A stretch of 12,489 bases of DNA from Methylomonas sp. (GTDB taxonomy: Bacteria > Pseudomonadota > Gammaproteobacteria > Methylococcales > Methylomonadaceae). The notes below the pieces were generated by a model, which saw only the letters and a list, made by a program, of their open reading frames with translations, ran no database searches and was not told where the DNA came from. Each line of letters opens with the position of its first letter. The stretch's first letter is position 1. The DNA lies in assembly GCA_026989715.1 (NCBI GenBank), contig JALSIU010000272.1, positions 1 through 12,489 on the forward strand, written 5' to 3'. Positions 7,042 through 12,489 of this stretch are shown here, piece by piece. The translations under genes and the position numbers were made by a program.

Positions 7042-7494
7042 TTATGCCGTAGAAACTTGATATGTAACAGAGAAATCATTGAGAGAGGCAATGACTTCTT
7101 CAGCATTATCTTGCTCGTTTAGGGCAAAGCTAGAAACGCCTACACGGCTGAAGTAAAAGACCTGGTCACGCATAAAATCACCGCTGACTCGAATATCGCC
7201 CGTAAAGTCGAAACGACTCCGTAACAAACGCGCATGCGTAAAGGCGCGTCCGTCAGTAAATACAGGGATATAAAGCTCAATTAAATCAAGATTATTAAAG
7301 TCTTTGTTAACCTCTTCAAGAATAACATCTGATTCTAGCCTTACACCAAGGTGCTTACTTTTTTTGCGTGTTTCTGGGTCGATATTTTGCCAGCGCGTGA
7401 GCGAAATAATATTGTAATCAGCATTTAAAGCGGTATCATCATCAATAAATGTCCAGTTGTCTTGTGTGACTTCTCCGTTTTTAATGATCTGCAT
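7042..7494 (-). CDS. DUF934 family protein, sulfite/nitrite reductase-associated
   Basis: This is a 150 aa protein of the DUF934 family, typically encoded directly after a CysI-type reductase and sometimes annotated as an oxidoreductase without a proven reaction. The conserved core is visible: FTDGRAFTHARLLR at 79-92 and GDFMRDQVFYFSRVG at 105-119. It has no cysteine at all, so it cannot carry a Cys-ligated iron-sulfur cluster and is unlikely to be a ferredoxin-like electron carrier. It has no signal peptide or membrane segment. The start is ATG at 7494, chosen for the strong AAGGAG at 7502-7507 with seven bases of spacing. The more upstream in-frame start at 7521 lacks this. It overlaps the 3' end of cysI by 14 bases, so the two are co-transcribed and probably translationally coupled. 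The role in sulfur or nitrogen assimilation is inferred from context. Confidence 0.85.
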   Translation of the reverse strand: MQIIKNGEVTQDNWTFIDDDTALNADYNIISLTRWQNIDPETRKKSKHLGVRLESDVILEEVNKDFNNLDLIELYIPVFTDGRAFTHARLLRSRFDFTGDIRVSGDFMRDQVFYFSRVGVSSFALNEQDNAEEVIASLNDFSVTYQVSTA

Positions 7495-9136
7495 AAACTT
7501 TCTCCTTAAAAGGGCTGACACCTAAACGTCTCACGACGGCTAGGAATGTTTCGTCCTCATCGTGACGTAGGTCAAGGTAGGTTTCTAAAATGGTTTTAAT
7601 AACCCCTGCAATATCTTCTTTGCTGACAGCGGGACCTAAGCGGTCGCCAATAGCGGCATCATTTTCTGATGAGCCGCCTAAGGTGATTTGATACCACTCT
7701 ACGCCTTTTTTATCGACTCCTAGAATACCAATATGACCAACACTTTGGTGCGCACAGCCATTCATACAGCCAGATATATTGATTTTAACTTCGCCGAGGT
7801 CATGTAAATAATCTAAAGAATCTAGTTGCGCATTGATTTCTTTGGCAATGCCGATCGAGCCTGCATTGGCCAGTGAGCAATAATCTAGCCCAGGACAGCA
7901 AATCATATCCGTTGCTTTGTTGATATTCGGGGTGGCCAAAGCTAGTGCACTGAGTTTTTGCCATAAGCTAAATAAATCAGCTTGTTTAATGTCTGCCAGC
8001 ACTAAATTTTGACGGTGAGTGACGCGCACCATACCAAAGCTATATTGGTCGGCTAAGTCAGCAATTGCATCTAGTTGGCTTTCAGAGCAATCGCCGGGAG
8101 GGCTGTCAGGCGCTTTTAAAGAGATATAAGCGGCAATATAACCGTCGACTTTGTGTTCGGCGGTATTATGTTTTACCCAGGTGGCAAATTCTGAGTTGCC
8201 GGCTAATTTTTCAGCATAGCTAGTATCTTGTGCGGCATCGGCTGCGTAAGCGGGCGGATTAAACTGTGCACGCATATCAGAAATATCGGTTGCACTGAGT
8301 TGTAGTTTGTCTTTAATGATTTGCCATTCTGCTTCGACCTTTTGCGTGACTTCTGCTAAGCCTGCTTCACGGACTAAAATCTTAATACGTGCCCGATATT
8401 TATTATCACGGCGGCCATAAAGGTTATAAACACGCACAATTGCTTCTAAATAAGACAGTAAGTGTTTTTTCTCTAAAAAAGGCCTGATGACTTGACCGAT
8501 AACGGGGGTACGACCTAAGCCGCCGCCAACAAAAACCTTAAAGCCGACTTCGCCTTGGTCATTTTTGACAAGATGCAGACCAATATCGTGAAATTGCGTG
8601 GCGGCACGGTCTTGTTTTGCTCCACTGACGGCAATTTTAAATTTGCGCGGTAAATACGCAAATTCCGGATGTAAAATGGTCCATTGGCGAATAATTTCAC
8701 AATAAGGACGTGGGTCTTCAATTTCATCTTTACAAATCCCCGCTAATTGGTCTGATGTTGTATTTCTTAGGCAGTTACCACTGGTTTGTATGGCGTGCAT
8801 TTGTACGCTGGCCAGCTCTTCCAGAATATCGGGTACGCGTTCTAATGCCGGCCAGTTAAACTGGATGTTTTGTCGTGTGGTAAAGTGACAGAAGCCTTTG
8901 TCATAATCACGGGCAATGGAGGCTAATTTACGTACTTGCTTGCTGGAGAGTAAGCCATAAGGGCCTGCAATACGCAATAAAGGCGCGTGGGTTTGTACAT
9001 AAACGCCATTCATTAAACGAAGGGCGCGGTATTTATCTTCGGGAATTTCGCCATTGAGATAGCGAGTTGTTTGGTCACGAAACTGAATGACGCGCTGATC
9101 AACAATTGCTTGATCTTTATAGTTATATTGGTACAT
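7481..9136 (-). CDS. cysI: Nitrite/sulfite reductase, siroheme and 4Fe-4S hemoprotein (CysI-type)
   Basis: This is a cytoplasmic six-electron reductase, most likely reducing sulfite to sulfide for cysteine synthesis. Nitrite to ammonia is the alternative. The 551 aa product has the duplicated ferredoxin-like and siroheme-binding layout of the family. The N-terminal half shows the THAPLLRIAGPYG block, HFTTRQNIQF and GNCLRNTT; the second half repeats VTHRQNLVLADI. The four cluster and siroheme cysteines are visible as Cys414 and Cys420 (CCPGLDYC) and Cys457 and Cys461 (SGCMNGC). The arrangement matches the Pseudomonas-type CysI, which sits beside a DUF934 gene, and not the CysJI flavoprotein-coupled operon; no cysJ is present here. 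The start is ATG 9136, with no strong ribosome binding site. A good sigma70-like promoter lies just upstream (9176-9204). Sulfite versus nitrite preference cannot be settled from sequence. Confidence 0.92.
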   Translation of the reverse strand: MYQYNYKDQAIVDQRVIQFRDQTTRYLNGEIPEDKYRALRLMNGVYVQTHAPLLRIAGPYGLLSSKQVRKLASIARDYDKGFCHFTTRQNIQFNWPALERVPDILEELASVQMHAIQTSGNCLRNTTSDQLAGICKDEIEDPRPYCEIIRQWTILHPEFAYLPRKFKIAVSGAKQDRAATQFHDIGLHLVKNDQGEVGFKVFVGGGLGRTPVIGQVIRPFLEKKHLLSYLEAIVRVYNLYGRRDNKYRARIKILVREAGLAEVTQKVEAEWQIIKDKLQLSATDISDMRAQFNPPAYAADAAQDTSYAEKLAGNSEFATWVKHNTAEHKVDGYIAAYISLKAPDSPPGDCSESQLDAIADLADQYSFGMVRVTHRQNLVLADIKQADLFSLWQKLSALALATPNINKATDMICCPGLDYCSLANAGSIGIAKEINAQLDSLDYLHDLGEVKINISGCMNGCAHQSVGHIGILGVDKKGVEWYQITLGGSSENDAAIGDRLGPAVSKEDIAGVIKTILETYLDLRHDEDETFLAVVRRLGVSPFKEKVYADH

Positions 9137-9143
9137 ATTTATG

Positions 9144-9177
9144 TGCTTATGTAAGCAAAATGAATAGAATTATTCAT
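9144..9177. repeat. Two dyads in the cysI leader and start region
   Basis: TGCTTA and TAAGCA flank TG at 9144-9157. ATGAATA and TATTCAT flank GAAT at 9160-9177. Both are exact inverted repeats. The second reaches into the predicted cysI -10 element. They could be operator half-sites for a regulator of sulfur assimilation, or chance symmetry in AT-rich DNA. Confidence 0.4.
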
Positions 9178-9204
9178 CATATACCGCCCGCTATTAAATG
9201 ACAA
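9176..9204 (-). promoter_or_regulatory. Predicted cysI promoter
   Basis: Read on the minus strand, TTGTCA (9204-9199) and TATGAT (9181-9176) are separated by 17 bases. Each hexamer matches five of six consensus bases. The start of transcription would fall near 9169, leaving a leader of about 33 bases before the ATG at 9136. Inverted repeats TGCTTA-TG-TAAGCA (9144-9157) and ATGAATA-GAAT-TATTCAT (9160-9177) lie in the leader and across the start region, in positions where a regulator could act. Confidence 0.6.
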
Positions 9205-9227
9205 AGTTAATTGGTTAATGCTATCAT
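9198..9227 (+). promoter_or_regulatory. Predicted nhaD promoter
   Basis: ATGACA (9198-9203) and TATCAT (9222-9227) are separated by 18 bases. Each matches five of six sigma70 consensus bases. The -35 occupies almost the same bases as the -35 of the divergent cysI promoter (9199-9204). Transcription would start near 9234, giving a leader of about 60 bases. That leader contains an 8-2-8 inverted repeat (9248-9265) and the palindrome AATTTATAAATT (9264-9275). Other weaker -10-like words exist in this AT-rich stretch. Confidence 0.5.
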
Positions 9228-9247
9228 AAGCAGTTAAGTTTCATTGC

Positions 9248-9275
9248 TTATTATTAGAATAATAATTTATAAATT
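9248..9275. repeat. Overlapping AT-only dyads in the nhaD leader
   Basis: TTATTATT (9248-9255) and AATAATAA (9258-9265) are exact inverted repeats around AG. They overlap the 12-base palindrome AATTTATAAATT (9264-9275). They end nine bases before the AGGGGG (9284-9289) that precedes the TTG start. Their position suggests a regulator site or a weak RNA structure near the ribosome binding site, although AT-only symmetry is easily found by chance. Confidence 0.35.
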
Positions 9276-9294
9276 AAGGGCCTAGGGGGTTGTT

Positions 9295-10668
9295 TTGTTT
9301 CGCTTATTTTTGATGTTTGCTATGTTGTTGGGGATGCCGCAGTTAGCGATGGCTGAAGAGTCTATTGTTAACTTGGGACTGACCGGGACAGAACGGGGTA
9401 TTTATACCGTTCTGATTTTTATTGTCGCTTATGGCTTTGTTATGGCAGAAGAATTTACGGGCTTGCGTAAATCGAAGCCTGTGATTATCGCTGCGGCAAT
9501 TATTTGGGCACATGCGGCAGTGTTGGCGGCGGAAGCCGGTGTTTCTACGGAAGCATTGCATGAGGCTTTTGAATTCAATTTAAAAGAATATGCGGCTTTA
9601 ATGCTGTTTTTGCTGGTTGCGATGACGTATATCAATGCGATGGCAGAGCGTAATGTGTTTGAGGCTTTGCGTTCTTGGATGATTAGAAAAGAATTCGGTT
9701 ATAAAAAACTATTCTGGATTACAGGGATTATTACCTTCTTCTTGTCTGCGGTTGCGGATAACTTAACCTCTGCACTTTTGGTGGGTGCGGTGGTCTTGGC
9801 GGTAGGTAAAGATAATGAAAAATTTGTTGCTATCGGTTTTGTTAACTTGGTTGTCGCCGCTAATGCAGGAGGCGCATTTAGCCCCTTTGGTGATATTACG
9901 ACGCTAATGGTGTGGCAAGCAGGTTACGCAGAATTCTTTGATTTCTTCCTGTTATTTATTCCTTCGGTTGTGAACTATGTGGTGCCGGCGGCTTTTATGT
10001 ATATGGCAATTCCGGATGAGCAACCTGTTGCGACTAATGAAGCGGCGGTTGAGTTAAAGCCTGGAGCGATTCAAGTCTGTGTTTTATTTGTATTGACGAT
10101 TGTGACAGCGGTCAGCTTTAAGCAAATCTTACACCTTCCGCCTTTTATGGGCATGATGGCCGGTCTTGGCGTGCTGATGGTTTACGGTTTCAGATTACAA
10201 GTTTTGTATAAATCTGGAATAGATGATAAACATAGTGAATTCGATATTTTTGATAAGGTAAGAGATGCAGAATGGGATACGCTGTTTTTCTTCTTTGGCG
10301 TGGTTTTTGCCGTAGGTGGTTTGGGTTATATTGGTTACCTAGAATTAATCTCTGCCGGCATGTATGACGGCTTAGGGCAAACCCCTGCTAATATCTTAGT
10401 GGGTATCATTTCTGCGATTGTGGATAATATCCCGGTCATGTTTGCAGTATTAAGCATGAACTTAGATATGGATTTATATCAATGGTTGTTGGTGACCTTA
10501 ACCGCAGGAACAGGGGGATCATTATTGTCGGTCGGCTCTGCTGCCGGGGTTGCATTAATGGGCTCATCTAATCATAAATATACTTTCTTCAGTCATATTA
10601 AGTGGACACCTGTCATTGCGCTAGGTTACGGTGCGAGTATTTTTGCTCATTATTTGATTAATGGCTAA
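9295..10668 (+). CDS. nhaD: NhaD-type Na+/H+ antiporter
   Basis: This is an inner-membrane sodium/proton (and lithium) antiporter of the NhaD family within the ion transporter superfamily. Members extrude Na+ and support salt and pH tolerance, mainly in marine or halophilic and alkaliphilic bacteria. The product is 457 aa and very hydrophobic. A cleavable-looking signal peptide ends at LAMA (residue 20), and there are many membrane segments. Family landmarks are ADNLTSALLVG (Asp155-Thr158), NAGGAFSPFGDITTLMVW (190-207), DNIPVMF (Asp377-Pro380) and the glycine/serine-rich GTGGSLLSVGSAAGVALMG near the C-terminus. The start is TTG 9295, with AGGGGG at 9284-9289. The first ATG (9313) would shorten the signal peptide. 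It is divergent from cysI with a closely opposed promoter, and a strong terminator follows. The family is firm; ion specificity is by homology. Confidence 0.93.
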   Translation: MFRLFLMFAMLLGMPQLAMAEESIVNLGLTGTERGIYTVLIFIVAYGFVMAEEFTGLRKSKPVIIAAAIIWAHAAVLAAEAGVSTEALHEAFEFNLKEYAALMLFLLVAMTYINAMAERNVFEALRSWMIRKEFGYKKLFWITGIITFFLSAVADNLTSALLVGAVVLAVGKDNEKFVAIGFVNLVVAANAGGAFSPFGDITTLMVWQAGYAEFFDFFLLFIPSVVNYVVPAAFMYMAIPDEQPVATNEAAVELKPGAIQVCVLFVLTIVTAVSFKQILHLPPFMGMMAGLGVLMVYGFRLQVLYKSGIDDKHSEFDIFDKVRDAEWDTLFFFFGVVFAVGGLGYIGYLELISAGMYDGLGQTPANILVGIISAIVDNIPVMFAVLSMNLDMDLYQWLLVTLTAGTGGSLLSVGSAAGVALMGSSNHKYTFFSHIKWTPVIALGYGASIFAHYLING

Positions 10669-10701
10669 AAATTACTTGGCAAGTTTGTTTGAATGACTGA
10701 C

Positions 10702-10740
10702 AAAAAGGGGGGGCAGGATGCAAATTCTGTCCCCTTTTTT
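10702..10740 (+). terminator. Intrinsic terminator of nhaD
   Basis: AAAAAGGGG (10702-10710) pairs with CCCCTTTTT (10731-10739). An inner CAG/CTG pairing closes a loop of about ten bases, and the stem is followed directly by T-rich sequence. The A-tract, G-rich stem and T-tract layout is classical and could also work on the opposite strand. It separates nhaD from ampG, so ampG should have its own promoter within 10741-10769 or read-through expression. Confidence 0.88.
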
Positions 10741-10769
10741 TATTTTAATTGTTTATTTTAGGCTGATTT

Positions 10770-12104
10770 ATGGTTGAGCATAGTTGGAAACAAGCATTTT
10801 CTGCTTATTTGCAGCCCCGTGTTATAGGAATGTCATTTCTTGGCTTTTCTGCCGGCCTGCCTTTTCTCTTGGTTTTTTCTACACTTTCAGCTTGGTTACG
10901 TGATACAGGGGTCACTTTATCGGTGATTGGTTTTTTTAGTTGGGTGGGGATTACTTATTCAATAAAAGTAGTTTGGGCACCTGTTATTGATAAATTAGCC
11001 CTACCTTTTTTAACCAAGTTATTAGGTAAACGTCGTAGCTGGATGTTACTGGCACAAATCAGTATTGCGGCAGGCTTAATGGTGTTGGCGGAGCTTAATC
11101 CGCTGGAGAAAATTGAATGGATTGCGTTGGTGGCTGTTTGGGTTGCTTTTAGTTCGGCCACACAAGATATTGTGATAGATGCGTATCGTATTGAAGCGAT
11201 TGAGCCTGAATATCAAGCGGCGATGGCGGCGATGTATGTTTTTGGTTATCGCGTGGCTTTGCTGGTTGCCGGTGCAGGGGCGTTTTATATCGCTGAATAT
11301 ATTGGTTGGAATGCGGCATATTCGGCGATGGCATTATGTATGTTTATTGGTATGGTGGCCACATTATTGAGCCATGAGCCTGTGCACCTGCAAGACCGAC
11401 AATCTGTTGCCTTAGAGCAAAAAATAGAAACTGCCTTAGGGGTGTCGGCTAAAAAAAGTGCTTGGCAGCGTTTAAGTGCTTGGTTTGCAGAAGCAGTTAT
11501 TGCGCCTTTTGCTGAGTTTTTTGTACGTAATGGCCGAATGGGTATCTGGATTTTAGCCTTAATAGCTCTCTATAAAATGAGTGATATTACGATGGGGGTG
11601 ATGGCGAACCCGTTTTATCTGGACTTAGGCTTTAGTAAACAAGACATTGCCAATGTCAGCAAGGTCTTTGGCTTTTTTATGACTATTTTTGGTGCTTCAC
11701 TTGGTGGCGTATTGGTCATCCGTTACGGTATTATGAAGCCTTTATTATTAGGTGCGATATTGGTGGCTACGACTAATCTTTTATTCGTTGTTTTAGCCTT
11801 ATCAGAGCCGAACTTAAACTTATTGGCCGTCGTCATTAGTGCGGATAATTTAAGCGGCGGTATTGCAACGGCTGTTTTTATTGCTTATTTATCGAGTTTA
11901 ACCAATAGTGCGTACACCGCAACACAATACGCTTTGTTTAGTTCTTTAATGACGTTGCCGGCAAAATTGCTGGGAGGGTTATCGGGAATGATTGTCGATG
12001 CGTTTGGTTACCATATATTCTTCTTTTATGCCGCATTTGTGGGTCTGCCGGCAATTATCTTGGTTTTGGTGTTAATGCGCCTGCAGTTGCGGGTCGCTAG
12101 TTAA
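10770..12104 (+). CDS. ampG: AmpG-like muropeptide permease, MFS
   Basis: This is an inner-membrane proton-coupled permease that imports GlcNAc-anhydroMurNAc peptides for peptidoglycan recycling; in species with AmpR/AmpC this also feeds beta-lactamase induction. The product is 444 aa with about 12 membrane segments, shorter than E. coli AmpG (491 aa), so the extra C-terminal helices of some homologues are probably absent. Family motifs are FSAGLPFLLVFSTLSAWL (26-43), KVVWAPVID (66-74), GKRRSWM (86-92) and the diagnostic TQDIVIDAYRIE (131-142). A cytoplasmic loop with charged residues (about 205-235) separates the two MFS halves. The start is ATG 10770, with AGG at 10760-10762. The gene stops three bases before the convergent cobC stop. 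AmpG-like is secure; exact substrate is by homology. Confidence 0.88.
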   Translation: MVEHSWKQAFSAYLQPRVIGMSFLGFSAGLPFLLVFSTLSAWLRDTGVTLSVIGFFSWVGITYSIKVVWAPVIDKLALPFLTKLLGKRRSWMLLAQISIAAGLMVLAELNPLEKIEWIALVAVWVAFSSATQDIVIDAYRIEAIEPEYQAAMAAMYVFGYRVALLVAGAGAFYIAEYIGWNAAYSAMALCMFIGMVATLLSHEPVHLQDRQSVALEQKIETALGVSAKKSAWQRLSAWFAEAVIAPFAEFFVRNGRMGIWILALIALYKMSDITMGVMANPFYLDLGFSKQDIANVSKVFGFFMTIFGASLGGVLVIRYGIMKPLLLGAILVATTNLLFVVLALSEPNLNLLAVVISADNLSGGIATAVFIAYLSSLTNSAYTATQYALFSSLMTLPAKLLGGLSGMIVDAFGYHIFFFYAAFVGLPAIILVLVLMRLQLRVAS

Positions 12105-12107
12105 TCC

Positions 12108-12489
12108 TTAAAGTGTTATTTTTTGTAAAGCCATCGCTAATGTCTGCATTTGGCTGTTATTGGCGGGCAGTCCAAAGCGTAAGCTGGCCGGTTGCGTAAA
12201 CAGTCGCGTAAAAATGGCTTGTTGAGCTAATTGCTGGTGTATTTTCTGCGCCTGTTTCGTTTTAACCCATTGAAATAGCTTGGTGCCGCCATGGGGGGGG
12301 AGTCTGTGTTGTTGTAACAGCGTGCTTAAGTGTTGGCTTTGTTGTTGTAGTTTTTTGCGCATCGTCTTTTGCCATACTGTATTTTGCAAGGCATGTTGAC
12401 AGACAAAGCGACTTGGATTGCTGACGCTCCAAGGGCCTAATATTTCATTGAGTGCATTGAGAATGGCGGGTTCGGCGAGTACAAAACCC
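12108..12489 (-). CDS. cobC: Threonine-phosphate decarboxylase, CobC/CobD-like (C-terminal part, cut by window edge)
   Basis: This is the C-terminal 126 codons of a PLP-dependent fold-type I aminotransferase-family protein. It most resembles the enzyme that decarboxylates threonine phosphate to aminopropanol phosphate for the cobalamin lower-loop linker. The reading frame is open to the window edge and starts there with GFVLAEPAILNAL. Recognisable pieces are LGPWSVSNPSRFV, GGTKLFQWVKT and FTRLFTQPASLRFGLP; the last holds the conserved arginine that binds substrate carboxylate in this fold. The PLP lysine would lie just upstream, outside the window. The TTG at 12389 is internal and not the start. 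A C8 run on the coding strand (12293-12300) encodes part of LPPHGG. The stop is three bases from the convergent ampG stop, with no evident terminator between. The family is fairly sure; the exact step is less so. Confidence 0.78.
   Translation of the reverse strand, partial: GFVLAEPAILNALNEILGPWSVSNPSRFVCQHALQNTVWQKTMRKKLQQQSQHLSTLLQQHRLPPHGGTKLFQWVKTKQAQKIHQQLAQQAIFTRLFTQPASLRFGLPANNSQMQTLAMALQKITL

Noticed and set aside
7495..7521. Longer DUF934 protein starting at 7521
   Set aside because: The strong AAGGAG at 7502-7507 is seven bases from the ATG at 7494, and homologues as I know them start at this MQIIKNG-like sequence.
10711..10730. CAGGATGCAAATTCTG as part of a riboswitch or operator
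   Set aside because: It is the loop and inner stem of the nhaD terminator and shows no known riboswitch consensus.
12108..12389. A small stand-alone 93-residue gene starting at TTG 12389
   Set aside because: The same frame stays open to the window edge, and the extra residues continue the CobC-like aminotransferase fold, so it is a partial gene.
1..12489. CRISPR array, insertion sequence, phage or defence island
   Set aside because: No regularly spaced repeats, transposase, integrase or recognisable defence gene is present. All genes are core-type chromosomal families.

Overview
The window looks like a stretch of ordinary gammaproteobacterial chromosome. The intergenic DNA is AT-rich and the coding sequence is moderately AT-rich (judged by eye). 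The taxonomic clue is the gpmI-envC-ctpA-yibQ block, an arrangement I associate with Gammaproteobacteria, plus a Pseudomonas-like cysI-DUF934 pair, an NhaD-type Na+/H+ antiporter and an AmpG permease. The antiporter hints at a marine, saline or alkaline lifestyle, but I cannot name a genus. I see no insertion sequences, phage genes, CRISPR arrays, tRNAs or rRNAs, and no obvious foreign island.

Layout. Positions 1-492 are non-coding. They hold candidate promoter -10 boxes, a Fur-box-like palindrome and a 9-1-9 palindrome ahead of gpmI. Positions 493-5537 are a same-strand block: gpmI (cofactor-independent phosphoglycerate mutase), envC (LytM-type amidase activator, start overlapping the gpmI stop), ctpA (S41 C-terminal processing protease) and yibQ (divergent polysaccharide deacetylase family). 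Next comes a separately spaced two-HD-domain protein whose C-terminal domain is a canonical HD-GYP (5699-6955). It converges, across a strong inverted repeat, on a minus-strand pair: cysI (siroheme/4Fe-4S sulfite or nitrite reductase) followed by a DUF934 gene overlapping it by 14 bases. Divergent from cysI is nhaD (9295-10668), closed by a clear intrinsic terminator. Then comes ampG (10770-12104), and finally the C-terminal 126 codons of a minus-strand cobC/cobD-like threonine-phosphate decarboxylase that runs off the right edge.

How the parts fit. EnvC, CtpA and YibQ are all exported and plausibly act in envelope and peptidoglycan maintenance, while AmpG recycles peptidoglycan fragments. 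CysI and DUF934 form a sulfur (or nitrite) assimilation unit. The HD-GYP protein is a probable c-di-GMP phosphodiesterase.

I did not find a clearly new multi-gene system. The items most worth a second look are the face-to-face cysI/nhaD promoters that appear to share one -35 region, the terminator-like hairpin inside the yibQ signal-peptide codons, the cysteine-free DUF934 protein coupled to CysI, the two-HD-domain protein, the Fur-like site in the long upstream spacer, and several G7-G8 tracts, two in gpmI and one in cobC.
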